Shown here one piece after another: positions 1 to 9,274 of a DNA stretch of 50,577 nucleotides (its first letter is position 1; the number at the start of each line of letters is the position of its first letter). The notes beneath the pieces were generated by a model. The model was not told where the DNA came from, ran no database searches, and was given only the letters and a program-made list of their open reading frames with translations. The stretch lies in NCBI GenBank assembly GCA_014360055.1, contig JACIYH010000012.1, forward strand, positions 1 through 50,577, given 5' to 3'. The position numbers and the translations under genes are program-made. This stretch comes from Bacillota bacterium (GTDB lineage Bacteria; Bacillota; Sulfobacillia; JACIYH01).

Positions 1-13
1 GCGGAACCCCCGG

Positions 14-601
14 TCACCCCCGGCACAGCCGGGCAACAATCGCCTCCACCTGGCCCTGCGAAAGCGCCGGCCCGGGCAGGCGGCGCAGCTCGGAAAGCAG
101 ATCGCGGGACGAGGCGAAACAGGGCACGGAACAACCCCCGCCATAAAGCCTGGCGCCCCCGGCAAAGACCACCACGGGGTAAATCCAGGACCCCGCGGGT
201 AAACCCGGCACACCCTTGAGCCAGGCAATGGCCACCCGCACCTGGCGCACGGACTGCCCCGTGGGGCTCGGACAGGGTTCCCAGCCGCCGCGGTAAGCGC
301 GGTACCAGGCGTCACCCCTGCACATGAACGCGCCGTGCCAGTTCTTCACCTCCACCAGGACCAGGCCAGGAGGGCCCACGCAGGCGAAGTCCACCTGGAC
401 CACCCGGTCCCCAGCCCGGAAGCAGGCGTCGGGTACCACCACCCACGAAGCAGGGAGACCGTAGTGCAGGGCGTAACCCACGGACGACTCCCCAGCCCGG
501 CCAACGCCCCGCATCCTCGCGTCCCGCAAGTCGTAACTCACCGAAGCCAGGGGCTGAAGCAGAAGGCCCAGGAGCGGGAGCGAACGGCGGAAGCCCCGCA
601 T
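14..601 (-). CDS. NERD-domain (nuclease-related) protein
   Basis: A protein of about 195 residues whose central part matches the NERD domain. It has a GRAGESS start, then an Asp in VVQVDFACVGPPG, then the VEVKNWHG block, which together give the D...ExK pattern of restriction-endonuclease-like folds. The role is probably nucleic-acid cleavage or binding, but no partner domain (helicase, kinase) is attached. I place the start at the ATG at 601 because GGCGGAGG lies just upstream. The same frame stays open to 739 but that part overlaps the preceding gene. It is the last visible gene of the minus-strand surface-protein run. The fold assignment is good; the function is inferred. Confidence 0.75.
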   Translation of the reverse strand: MRGFRRSLPLLGLLLQPLASVSYDLRDARMRGVGRAGESSVGYALHYGLPASWVVVPDACFRAGDRVVQVDFACVGPPGLVLVEVKNWHGAFMCRGDAWYRAYRGGWEPCPSPTGQSVRQVRVAIAWLKGVPGLPAGSWIYPVVVFAGGARLYGGGCSVPCFASSRDLLSELRRLPGPALSQGQVEAIVARLCRG

Positions 602-614
602 GGCCTCCGCCTTC

Positions 615-953
615 TCACGAGCCGCCTTCACAACCACCCTCTGGCGGTGGGCAACCTTCAGGGACCCGTCCTGAAGCACCACCCGCGCCACGGTCAACAC
701 CCCCTTCCTGCTCGCCAATCTCCCGGGAATCCCGGGCAAGATCCACCGTCAACGCAGACTCCAACCTACGACCATCGGAACCGGCAACCACCCACACCAC
801 GGGCCGGTCGAGGGCATCCGAGAAAAAGCCAAGCACCACCGCCTCCTCGCCGGACACCAGCCGGACCGTGGAGCCGAGAGGATAGGACGCCACTACCCGG
901 CAGGAGACTTGAACCGCCCCCGGGGGGCACTCCCGACACGCACACGGAGACAT
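615..953 (-). CDS. Orphan domain like the C-terminal tail of HD-GYP proteins
   Basis: About 60 residues here (YPLGSTVRLVSGEEAVV, then DRPVVWVVAGSDGRRLE and VDLARD) closely resemble the small domain that follows the HD-GYP phosphodiesterase domain in many Bacillota proteins, including the tail of the HD-GYP gene at 13783-14720 (FPNGTFLRLSTGQLAVVV, ERPVVRLLADAGNRPIE). No HD-GYP catalytic domain precedes it. The start is uncertain; the ATG at 953 has GAGGTG very close upstream. The 3' part overlaps the longer open form of the NERD gene. It may be a small stand-alone protein or the last remnant of a lost HD-GYP gene. Confidence 0.45.
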   Translation of the reverse strand: MSPCACRECPPGAVQVSCRVVASYPLGSTVRLVSGEEAVVLGFFSDALDRPVVWVVAGSDGRRLESALTVDLARDSREIGEQEGGVDRGAGGASGRVPEGCPPPEGGCEGGS

Positions 954-1052
954 ACACCTCAGCAACAGCCAGAGGCTGGCCGGGGAAAATAGCCAGGAAC
1001 CCTCCAGCCCGCTGGAGTAAGCCACCCCCGTCCCAGCGCTCGCAACCCCGCC

Positions 1053-2333
1053 TCAGCGGATCAGCCTCACCCGGCAGAAAACGTCATAGCGACCGATCTG
1101 AAGCAACCTCACCCGGTCGACGGAGGGAGTAAGCGCAGCATCGGAAGTGGAAAGCAGCACGCGGTAGCACAGTGAAGGCCCTGGCGGCACGTCCAGGTTC
1201 TCGAACGGCTCTACGTCCACCCAGGCCGCACCCCCGTCCGTGCTTACCTGGAAAACGAGCACGCACCCCGACGGCACCTGGTACTCGGCCTCAAGCCTCA
1301 CCCTGTCCACGGGAACCTCAGCGGGAAAGACCGCCGAGCGGTACTCGGCGGAGGGACGGTACCCGCCCGACGCCCCCGGCAACGAACGAGCCGGGTCAGG
1401 AGCCCAGCCGGAACCGGACCAGGCAAGGTACCGGGCACCCCAAGAGGTGAGGACCACGAAGTCAAAGCCGCCCCAGAGAGACACCGCCCCGCCGTAGCCA
1501 TCCTCCGGAAGGGTTACATCCAGCGAGGGCAACCTCACCGCACCGGAGGGAGAAAGGCCATAGCACAGCACCCGCCGGCCGGACACCACTCCGTAGCCCA
1601 GGCCGTGCTGCGCGACAGCCACGGCGCCAGGAACCGAGGCCCCCAACGAGGGCAGCTCCCGGAAACCGGAACCGTCAAAACCAAAGCACCTCACCCGTCC
1701 CACGTCCAGCACGGCAAGCAGCTCCCGGGGCGCGTACCAGGAGGCAGACACCGCCCCGGAGAATGCAAGCCGCAACGCTCCGACCTCGCGCCACGAGGAA
1801 CCGTCAAAACCCAGATAGCGCGCCCACGAGGAGGCCACCACCCAGAAGTCCGCACCACGGGCCGGCTCGAGAGCGACGGTACCCACAAACCCGCCCAAGG
1901 AGGCCACCCGGCGCAAAACGCCCCCGGAATCCCGACCCCAAACACGCAGCTCCCCCGAAGAGGATACAGCCGCCAGGAAGCGGCCGTCCGAGGAAAACGC
2001 AGCGGCGAAGACGCCCGGAAAAGAGACGTCGAGCCTGGGGTCGCGCACCAGCCGGGAACCGTCAAAGCCGTACCCGCGCAAGTGGCCGGGGGCGACCGCC
2101 ACAAGGCTCAGCTCGGACGGTTGAAGGGCAACCCGGCCCCACTCGCGCGGCAGAACGACCAGTCCCGGCGGAGAAGTGTCCACTACCGCCGTCGTACGGG
2201 AGGAATCCGTCTTCGAGAGGTCCAGGTAGTGATCCTCCAGCCAAATCAGGGGCGGCAGGCCCTCAGCCCGGGCAAGGGGGAGGGCCGCAGCCAGGACCAC
2301 AACCAAAGCCGCAACAGCAAACACCCGGCGCAC
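1053..2333 (-). CDS. Exported beta-propeller-like protein
   Basis: A 426-residue protein with a Sec signal peptide (MRRVFAVAALVVVLAAALPL, cleavage near ARA). Residues 60-330 hold imperfect repeats built on the pattern YGFDGSxx...LDVSFPG...LAAVSS, like blades of a WD40/YVTN-type propeller. Residues about 335-426 look like a beta-sandwich of the 'STDGGAAW' type seen in surface adhesins. It starts at GTG 2333 behind AAGGAGGGGG. It lies 18 bases downstream of the giant FN3/PA14 gene and was probably co-transcribed with it. The precise function is unknown; an extracellular structural or binding role is inferred. Confidence 0.7.
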   Translation of the reverse strand: MRRVFAVAALVVVLAAALPLARAEGLPPLIWLEDHYLDLSKTDSSRTTAVVDTSPPGLVVLPREWGRVALQPSELSLVAVAPGHLRGYGFDGSRLVRDPRLDVSFPGVFAAAFSSDGRFLAAVSSSGELRVWGRDSGGVLRRVASLGGFVGTVALEPARGADFWVVASSWARYLGFDGSSWREVGALRLAFSGAVSASWYAPRELLAVLDVGRVRCFGFDGSGFRELPSLGASVPGAVAVAQHGLGYGVVSGRRVLCYGLSPSGAVRLPSLDVTLPEDGYGGAVSLWGGFDFVVLTSWGARYLAWSGSGWAPDPARSLPGASGGYRPSAEYRSAVFPAEVPVDRVRLEAEYQVPSGCVLVFQVSTDGGAAWVDVEPFENLDVPPGPSLCYRVLLSTSDAALTPSVDRVRLLQIGRYDVFCRVRLIR

Positions 2334-2351
2334 GACCCTCCCCCTCCTTCC

Positions 2352-5300
2352 TCACGGCACAAATATCCCCAGCGTCCTTTGCACCGCGTTCCCAGCCTGG
2401 TCCCTCACGACCAGCGCCACCGTCCGGTACCCCGAGCCGCCCAGCGACACCGGAATCTGGGAAGCGTAGGCCCGCCAGGTAGCCCCGCCGTCCAAGCTCA
2501 CCTGGAGATCTCCCTGGCGGGTGAAGTTATCGCGGGCGTCCAGGACCAACATGGCCTGACCCCCAGGGGCCACCGTGGCGCCACCCAGCCACTCCGCCCG
2601 CAGCTCGGGAGGAGTCCGGTCCAGGACAAAGTGAATCGCATACACATTGCCGTCCGGAAGCCGTGCATACACGGTCTTGTGCCCCTCCCAGTCGGGCAGG
2701 CTGAAGGTCTTCTGGGGCACGGCGGGTTCGGCAGAAAGCCACCTCATCCCGTCCAGGCTGTATTGCACCCAGGAAGCCCCGGGGGCGTTCAGCCTTACCA
2801 CCACCTGCGTCCCGGTCACAAACCGCGCCTGGTAGGCCTGGCCGGTGAAGTACGCTGTCCCACCATAGCCCGAGTCGGACCAGAACACGCCGGGTGCAAG
2901 CAACGCACCACCGCCCGACGTCTTGAGCGTGATCCGAGCGTAGGCCGTGCCGATGTTCCCCGACTGGTCCTTGACCTGCACGTACACGGTCTTCTGCCCA
3001 TCACCGGAAGGCAGCGTCCAGGACCGGTAGGGCTGATAGGGCTCCCAGGCCGTCCACAAGGAGAAGTCATCCGAGAACCGGGCCTCGAGCCCCGTGGCGG
3101 GGGTCAGGTCGTCCTGCGCCTTCACTTCAAGCTGCACCTGGCGGCTCGACGTGGTCTCCGCACCGCCATTGATCAGCAGGCTCACCTGAGGTGCCTGGGC
3201 ATCGACCAGGTAGTAATAGATGTCGTCGGAGAAAGTAGCGCTCACGTTCCCCGCCGCGTCCTTCACCTGGCCGTACACCGTCTTCTTGCCGAACCCGGAG
3301 GTCTCCAGCTTCCACTGGTAGGTCTGCTGGTACGCGACCCAGGAGGACCAGTTCGTCCCGTCGTTCGAGAACCGCATCTGGACGACGCCCGAGGCGTCAT
3401 CCGAGGGGTCGGAAGTGTAGTTCGACTGCGGCGGGTCCTGGGCGCTGATCCTCAGCACCACCGACGGACCGCCGGCCACCATCTGGTCCTCGTTTACGAC
3501 CAGGCTGCCCGCCGGGGCCTGGGTGTCAGTCCGGTTGGGAAGCGTGGGCTGGTAGCAGTTGGCCCACATGCTGCTCTCGCCGAAGGCGTTGTACGCGGAC
3601 ACCCGGAACCAGTAGTTGTGGGCCGAGTCGTAGGCAGTGCCCACCGTCTTCCGGTACAGCTTGTTCGGGGTGTCCCGCAGGTCAAGCCCCGAGCGGTCGT
3701 GCCGGAAGAGGTCCGAGGACACAGTGTTGTCACCGTAGGAGTCAAGCACGGACTCGGGCGGGTAGATCTTTTCCTCCCGGGAGTCCCAGTACGTCCGGTT
3801 GCCCACGTCAAACGCCCGGTAGGCGTTGCCGTCGAACACCCAGACTTTGTACCCGGCCGCGGCCTGCACCGGCTGCCAGGTCAGCCTCACCCAACCGCGC
3901 CCGGCCGAGTTCGACCAGCCAAGCGCCCCTGACTCGCCGCTCAGCGTCGTCACATCCGGCGGAGCCGTCACTACGGTGGCTGACGAGTACCCGGTAGGCC
4001 TGAGCTCCGCGTTGAGTGCCTGCACCATCACGTCGTAGGACGTGCCCGGAGTCAAGCCCCCGAATGTCACGGGCCCACCGCCCACGACGAAGCCGCCGAA
4101 GGCATCCCGCGGGATGACGCTGAAGGCCGAGTCGCCCGGCTTCTTCCAGGCAGCCCGGGCGGCCTGGCCGCCGTCGCCCTCCTCCATCCGGTAGACGAAC
4201 ACGTGCCAGCCGGCGGAGAGGTCAATCGAACCCGCATGCGACCAGTCACCGGAAGGCCCGTGCCCGCCGTACCAGCCCACCACCACCCGCCCGTCGATCT
4301 CGATCTCGGAGGCATCGTCCGAGTCGGTGGCAAACCAGTAGGTGCCGGAAACGGGGGCGTAGAGCAGCCCGCGGTGCTCGACGCTGAACCGGTCCTGCAG
4401 CGAAGAAGGCGGCGAGGTCCAATCCACGTTCGGCAACCCGGTCGCCGTGTAGAACGACACTTTGGCGGGGTCGAAGAACGCCATCAGCTCATCGTGCGTG
4501 TTCGGATGGCCCTTCGAGGCGTACCAGCTGGAGCTGTTAAACACCCGGGCGAGGACCCCGCCGCCCGGCGCAGCGCGCTCCGTCCAGCTGCCGGGAGCGT
4601 CCGGGGGCCGGGAGTCGAACTCCTCAACCACCACGTCGTCGTAGTCAATAGTCGTCCCGGCAGCACCCCAGTGGCCGTACAGGAACATCGCCCCCGAACG
4701 GTCGGCATCGGCCTGGAAGATCACATACGCGGTCCGCCAGCCGTCCGACGCCTTCAGGTCCGGCCAGACAAGCTGCGGGTTGAAGGAACCGGTGTGGATC
4801 GCATAGTCCGAGATCGTGATAGGCGAGGTGCTCGACGTCCGCGCCTTCGCCGTCACCCGGTACCACTTGCCAGCCCGGATGGACCAGCCGTTCGTGGTAC
4901 CCACCCACTTCCCGGTACCGTCCGAAACGAACCGCAGGAAGGTGTTGGAGCCTTCCTTCATGGCCAGCACCCGGGAAGCATTGTAGTGGGTCGCCGCGTT
5001 CCAGCCGCCGCCCAGGTACGTCCCCACGCTGTTCGGGTTCGCAGGGTTCCCGACGTGCTCACCATGGATGACGTCGAAGGTCCCGTTGCCCTTGAACGGC
5101 GAGGACGGGTGCATCCACACCTCGTACGCCACACCGGCAGGATTGGACCCGGGAGACCAGCTGACCTGGAAGGACGTCTGTGTGACGCCCGCGAAGCTCG
5201 GGGAACCCGGGGTATGCGCCAGCGGGGCCACGCGGTTGCCGCCAACCCACCAGTCGTTGCCGCCCTCCGAAAGAACCGGCGACAGGCAGACAACATAGAC

Positions 5301-6272
5301 CCTGCCCGGGTCAAGCCCAGTCAGCGTGTACGACAGCGCCGTGGTCGCCGTGTTCTGCCAGCCGCATCCCTCAGCAGCCCACCAGACCCGGTAAGTCAGG
5401 CCGTCCTTCACTTTTGGCCAGGACAGCGAGATGCTGCCAGCTCCCGGCATGACGGACGAAAAACCGGGAGCCGTCCAGTAGGAGGTCTCGGCGGAGAAGT
5501 TCGACCACTTGCCGTTGTAGTACGCGCGTACCCGGTACAGGTAGTACCGGCCCGAAGTCTGGTCCGTCGTCGTGAACTCCGTGGCGGTCCCGCTGTAAAT
5601 AGCCCTATCCTCGGCAACGCTGCCGTCAGGGTTCAGCGTCTTCCGCCATAGCTCATACTGCGTCCCCGAGGGGTTGCCGTTCGCGGACCAGCTCACCCGC
5701 ACGTTCCAGTACGAGGGCGAACCGCCGCCCAAGGAGGGCTTGCCGGGGACAGCGGGAAGCGGCTGTTCCATTTCCAGCAGAATATCGTCTACATATGCGC
5801 GGTCATCACCGCTGCTGACCGATCCGTCCTTCGTGTACTCCCAGCGGAAGGTGTAAGTTCCAGCAGCCAGGTTTTCCACATACTGCGTCCAGTTCACATA
5901 GCCAGAGACATGAACCTTCCTCTGGCCGTTGACGTAAAAGTTAAACCAGTCCCAACCCGATTCGGAACTGACATAGTACCAGAACGTCAGGCGGCCAGGC
6001 TGGGAAAGGGCGAACGTCCTTTCCATGTAAGCGGACTCGCTGTCTTCCAGATCCTGATAAGCAGAATAGGAACCAGAGTGGCTGCGGTACGTGCCCGCAA
6101 CCCAGCCGTCGTAGGTGTTGTCGGGGACACGGGTGTAACCTGAAACGCTCCCGGACTCGAAACCGTCCTGGAACACCACCTGCATCGCGCAGCGGGCCAC
6201 CGAGGCCGGATAGACCGACAGACCGGTAACCAGAATCACAACAGCTAGGAGCACAGCAAATCGCCTGAACAC
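2352..6272 (-). CDS. Giant exported FN3/PA14 multi-domain surface protein
   Basis: A protein of 1306 residues when started at the GTG at 6272, which has AGGAGGTGGTTTT directly upstream; an in-frame extension to 6410 lacks a ribosome site. Order of parts: signal peptide (FRRFAVLLAVVILVTGLSV); a jelly-roll, carbohydrate-binding-like module (about 30-170); FN3 domains 1 and 2; the first half of FN3 domain 3; a second jelly-roll module; a PA14 module (around GLLYAPVSGTYWFATDSDDA); the second half of FN3 domain 3 (LTPGTSYDVMVQAL); FN3 domain 4; then four Ig-like repeats of the kind MRFSNDGTNWSSW...KTVYGQVKDAAGN. Such architecture fits glycan binding or cell-surface adhesion. No anchor is visible, so it may bind the SLH protein encoded upstream or be released. 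Confidence 0.8.
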   Translation of the reverse strand: MFRRFAVLLAVVILVTGLSVYPASVARCAMQVVFQDGFESGSVSGYTRVPDNTYDGWVAGTYRSHSGSYSAYQDLEDSESAYMERTFALSQPGRLTFWYYVSSESGWDWFNFYVNGQRKVHVSGYVNWTQYVENLAAGTYTFRWEYTKDGSVSSGDDRAYVDDILLEMEQPLPAVPGKPSLGGGSPSYWNVRVSWSANGNPSGTQYELWRKTLNPDGSVAEDRAIYSGTATEFTTTDQTSGRYYLYRVRAYYNGKWSNFSAETSYWTAPGFSSVMPGAGSISLSWPKVKDGLTYRVWWAAEGCGWQNTATTALSYTLTGLDPGRVYVVCLSPVLSEGGNDWWVGGNRVAPLAHTPGSPSFAGVTQTSFQVSWSPGSNPAGVAYEVWMHPSSPFKGNGTFDVIHGEHVGNPANPNSVGTYLGGGWNAATHYNASRVLAMKEGSNTFLRFVSDGTGKWVGTTNGWSIRAGKWYRVTAKARTSSTSPITISDYAIHTGSFNPQLVWPDLKASDGWRTAYVIFQADADRSGAMFLYGHWGAAGTTIDYDDVVVEEFDSRPPDAPGSWTERAAPGGGVLARVFNSSSWYASKGHPNTHDELMAFFDPAKVSFYTATGLPNVDWTSPPSSLQDRFSVEHRGLLYAPVSGTYWFATDSDDASEIEIDGRVVVGWYGGHGPSGDWSHAGSIDLSAGWHVFVYRMEEGDGGQAARAAWKKPGDSAFSVIPRDAFGGFVVGGGPVTFGGLTPGTSYDVMVQALNAELRPTGYSSATVVTAPPDVTTLSGESGALGWSNSAGRGWVRLTWQPVQAAAGYKVWVFDGNAYRAFDVGNRTYWDSREEKIYPPESVLDSYGDNTVSSDLFRHDRSGLDLRDTPNKLYRKTVGTAYDSAHNYWFRVSAYNAFGESSMWANCYQPTLPNRTDTQAPAGSLVVNEDQMVAGGPSVVLRISAQDPPQSNYTSDPSDDASGVVQMRFSNDGTNWSSWVAYQQTYQWKLETSGFGKKTVYGQVKDAAGNVSATFSDDIYYYLVDAQAPQVSLLINGGAETTSSRQVQLEVKAQDDLTPATGLEARFSDDFSLWTAWEPYQPYRSWTLPSGDGQKTVYVQVKDQSGNIGTAYARITLKTSGGGALLAPGVFWSDSGYGGTAYFTGQAYQARFVTGTQVVVRLNAPGASWVQYSLDGMRWLSAEPAVPQKTFSLPDWEGHKTVYARLPDGNVYAIHFVLDRTPPELRAEWLGGATVAPGGQAMLVLDARDNFTRQGDLQVSLDGGATWRAYASQIPVSLGGSGYRTVALVVRDQAGNAVQRTLGIFVP

Positions 6273-6333
6273 AAAACCACCTCCTGAAAGAGAGGGGCGG
6301 GGCCTTTCAGCCGCCAGCCCCGCCCCCAGCCGT

Positions 6334-7527
6334 TTACGGACTTTGGTACTCCGGCGGAGTCCACCAGTCGGGCTCCTCGCCGGGAGCGGGAGGAACCGGC
6401 CCACCGTCACCGCCGCCCTGCGCCTGCACCGTCAGCACGCCGGACACAGTGAACAGCCTGTCCGCATAGCCAACCTGGCCGACCACCGCCTCAAACACCA
6501 GTGGATACACGCCCGGGCGCGCGTTCACCGGGACCTGCAGCACGCCACGGAACTTGCCGTCCGCGGACGGCTCCAGCACGGCCGAGCCGCCCCAGCCGGC
6601 AAAGGCCGTGACCTGGCGGCAGATGCCCGTCACCTCGGCCACCAGCGGCACCATCCCGCCCACCTTCACCACCGGAAGCTCTGGATAACCCGCAAGCTTC
6701 CGGGTGTCAGGAGACAGGACGTAGGAACTGGGGGGCGGCGTGTAGGACCCGCCACCGGAGGACCCGCTGCTTGAGGATCTGCCCGAGGACGGCAACGTAA
6801 TGTTGATCTGTCCACCCAGCGGGTTCGGCTCGTCCGGGCGGGCCGACACCATGGAGAAGCTGGGGCCTGTCTCACCGGGAGTCCAGCCCACCGTAGCACC
6901 CGAGGCTCCATAGTGGATCAGTACCCAACCGCCACTGACCTGGAAGCCGGCATCCGCCAACTGCCGGCCAATGTCCGAACTCGCCGGGATGGCCGAATAC
7001 GCGATGGACCTCTGCTGAACCGGGTCCCAGACCTCGTAGCAGTTGGCATAGCCGGTCATCTCCTGCCCGTCAGAAAGCGTCACGCTGACAGGCTGCATGC
7101 CGGCATACGTCATACCAAGGTGGGAGTAGGGGTTGGTGGAAGCAGTGCTCTGTTGTGCACCGGACGAACCGCTGCTCGAGGAAGAACCCCTCTCTCCCCC
7201 CGGCCTGGAACCACCCAGGCCGATGGTCTCAGAGGGGTGGCGCTCGAGTTCGTCCTGAGTCACACTGTCCCGCACACGGCTTCCCGAACCACTCCCCTGG
7301 TTAGAGGTCCCATCCCAGATCAACCGGTCGTTGCCCTGGGAGTCCTGCGTGAGCGTGCCGGAACCCTCGTACACCACGTTGCCGCTGGAGTCCGTCACTA
7401 CGATGTTCGTGCCGCCGGCCCAGTGGACGGTGTACCCGTCATCGGTCGTATAGTCGGCCAGCACCGGAACGGCCATACCCAGCAGCAGGACAAGAGCCAG
7501 AGCCGCTGCAACAAGGGCTTTCCACAC
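6334..7527 (-). CDS. Exported protein with Ser/Gly-rich linkers
   Basis: About 397 residues: signal peptide (WKALVAAALALVLLLGMAVP, cleavage after VLA), a short region YTVHWAGGTNIVVTDSSGN, a Ser-rich linker (RGSSSSSGSSGA), a central domain of unknown family, a second linker (SGRSSSSGSSGGGSYTPPP), and a C-terminal Ig-like domain (GVYPLVFEAVVGQ). There are two Shine-Dalgarno copies, each GGAAAGGAGGTGATT, 42 bases apart. One serves GTG 7527 (chosen, giving a compact signal peptide) and the other GTG 7569 (14 residues longer). It lies between the SLH gene and the giant FN3 gene in one operon. Product function is unknown. Confidence 0.72.
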   Translation of the reverse strand: MWKALVAAALALVLLLGMAVPVLADYTTDDGYTVHWAGGTNIVVTDSSGNVVYEGSGTLTQDSQGNDRLIWDGTSNQGSGSGSRVRDSVTQDELERHPSETIGLGGSRPGGERGSSSSSGSSGAQQSTASTNPYSHLGMTYAGMQPVSVTLSDGQEMTGYANCYEVWDPVQQRSIAYSAIPASSDIGRQLADAGFQVSGGWVLIHYGASGATVGWTPGETGPSFSMVSARPDEPNPLGGQINITLPSSGRSSSSGSSGGGSYTPPPSSYVLSPDTRKLAGYPELPVVKVGGMVPLVAEVTGICRQVTAFAGWGGSAVLEPSADGKFRGVLQVPVNARPGVYPLVFEAVVGQVGYADRLFTVSGVLTVQAQGGGDGGPVPPAPGEEPDWWTPPEYQSP

Positions 7528-7649
7528 ACAAATCACCTCCTTTCCGCCAATACGACGTCGCCTGTTCACGGCAATCACCTCCTTTCCAAAAATGGGTCTG
7601 CAAAAGGGAAAAGGGCCGCCTGCGAAGAGGCGGCCCGATGCCAGGGCGC

Positions 7650-8858
7650 CTACTTGTGCAGGCCAAAGCCGCGCTGCAAAAGGCGCGCCTCCGGCTCATC
7701 GCACAGCTTCCACCTGTCCCCGTCAAGGCGCAGGCAGAAGACGCCCTCCCACCTCACCTGGCCCAGGTTGGCGCCGTCGTAAGTGTGCGGCTCGTTCACC
7801 CACACCACCTTCACCACGGCCCAGCGGTCACCAAGCCAGACGGGCTCCACGGACTCCACCCACATGGTGCCGTACCACAACATGCGGTCATCAACCCGCA
7901 GGTTGACGAAGCCGCTGGGAATCGAGACGCCACCACCAAGGAAATTACCCAGTCCGCGGGTAACCGGCACACCTTCCATCCCGGGATACCCGTACCACTC
8001 CAGGTTGGGAGCCGTGTACCACTGACCCAGTTCCCGCTTGAAGGTGGCAGGGCCATCCTCCGGCCAGCCCGTGTGCTCCTTCAGGAAGGCGCTGACGGCA
8101 TCGAACGCTTCCTGGACGACGGGCTTCAGGTCCTCCGCCTTCGGGGGGTTACCGTCCAGCTTCCGCACCAGCCGCATCATCATGGCCGCGGCCTCGGCAC
8201 GGGTGGCCTTCTCCTCGGGCCGGAAGGTCATGTCGGGATGGCCCCGGACGATTCCCAGGCCCGTAGCCACGCTGATCTCACGGAAGTACCGGTGGTCAGG
8301 CGGCAGGTCGAGAAACGCGGCCTGGGTCCCCGGGTCCTCAATCCCCTCCGCCAGACCGGCGCGCGCAACCCAGGCCGCAATCTCCGCCCGGGTGATCGGC
8401 GCGCCGGGCACAAGCTTCTCATCCGGGTATTCGGCAGGCACCACCACACCCCGGGAAACCAGAGCACCCACGTAGGGGCCAAACCAGTCCTCCGCCTTAA
8501 CGTCGGAGAACCCCTCGACGGGGCCGGCCCAGCCTTCATGGCCCAGCACCCGGGCCAGCGCAGTGGCGAACTCCGCCCGCGTGATCTCGCCGCCGGGACG
8601 GAACTCGGGACCTTTGGGACGGGTCCACTCCTTGCCCAACCACTCGAACGTGTGCGTCCCCGTGGGACACCCAAGGAACACCTCAAACGAGATGGCATCA
8701 TTGATGTCCTGAGCGGCCCAGCGGAACGGACCATCCTCCTTCTGCCACAGGTCACAATCCACCATCGCCTCCGGGTTGAAGGCAAACGCAGGGCCCGGAA
8801 GCACAACCGCGACGGCCAGGACGGCCACGCACAGAACAGCCAGCCTCTTCAGCAACAA
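7650..8858 (-). CDS. SLH-domain exported protein
   Basis: About 402 residues with a signal peptide (LKRLAVLCVAVLAVAVVLPG, cleavage after AFA) and three SLH repeats between residues about 60 and 240. The TRAE marks are at ITRAEFATALAR, ITRAEIAAWVAR and ATRAEAAAMMMR, and 'FSDVKAEDWFGPYV' is a typical SLH start. SLH repeats bind pyruvylated secondary cell-wall polymer, so this is a wall-anchored protein. The C-terminal 150 residues are of unknown family. The GTG at 8864 sits inside the AGGAGGTGA ribosome site, so a TTG at 8858 or 8855 is the more likely start. It is the first gene of the minus-strand surface operon. Confidence 0.82.
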   Translation of the reverse strand: MLLKRLAVLCVAVLAVAVVLPGPAFAFNPEAMVDCDLWQKEDGPFRWAAQDINDAISFEVFLGCPTGTHTFEWLGKEWTRPKGPEFRPGGEITRAEFATALARVLGHEGWAGPVEGFSDVKAEDWFGPYVGALVSRGVVVPAEYPDEKLVPGAPITRAEIAAWVARAGLAEGIEDPGTQAAFLDLPPDHRYFREISVATGLGIVRGHPDMTFRPEEKATRAEAAAMMMRLVRKLDGNPPKAEDLKPVVQEAFDAVSAFLKEHTGWPEDGPATFKRELGQWYTAPNLEWYGYPGMEGVPVTRGLGNFLGGGVSIPSGFVNLRVDDRMLWYGTMWVESVEPVWLGDRWAVVKVVWVNEPHTYDGANLGQVRWEGVFCLRLDGDRWKLCDEPEARLLQRGFGLHK

Positions 8859-9274
8859 CTTCACCTCCTATTTGGAATTTCGGCATTACACAAACGCACA
8901 GCCTCCTACATCCCTTGAACATCACCTCCCCATGTCCTGAAATCGAGGCGGACCGCACGGAAAGAAGTCCGAAGGCCCACAACTCGCACTGAAGTGGCAT
9001 AAGCCAGATCACTACGCCTGCAACACACCAAGTCCACTCTTACCACAAGACTAGGCGTACCTCCACAGCCCGAAGATACGGGCGCGGGCACTCGCTTACA
9101 CGCAATCACCCGAACGAACCCATCAAGCCACAATAAAGCGAATCGACTGCCGTTCCCCCCACCAAATACCAGACAACGGCTCAGGTAGACCACGCAACAA
9201 CAGGGACCGCTGCCGCGAGCAAGCCACCGCTCTCACCAGTGCAGTGGCGCCCTCACCGGAAATCCAACACACCA
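8859..9274. other. Intergenic leader of the surface operon
   Basis: About 420 bases without a convincing gene, upstream of the minus-strand SLH gene and more AT-rich than the rest. On the minus strand it holds two extra AGGAGG-like sites (around 8902 and 8932) ahead of the real one at about 8870. A weak promoter candidate (TTGCAG, 16 bases, TATGCC) lies near 9000-9025. An open frame at 8906-9193 shows no family features and is not supported. Confidence 0.4.

Noticed and set aside
1605-3932. Very long open frame antisense to the surface operon
   Set aside because: Composition is Pro/Arg/His-rich shadow sequence opposite two well-supported genes; no ribosome site or domain.
8752-9012. Minus-strand leader frame running into the SLH gene start
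   Set aside because: Overlaps the real gene out of frame, Cys/Arg-rich, and its only good ribosome site lacks a start codon at the right distance.
8906-9193. 95-codon frame upstream of the SLH gene
   Set aside because: No domain, no convincing start, lies in the AT-richer leader of the operon.
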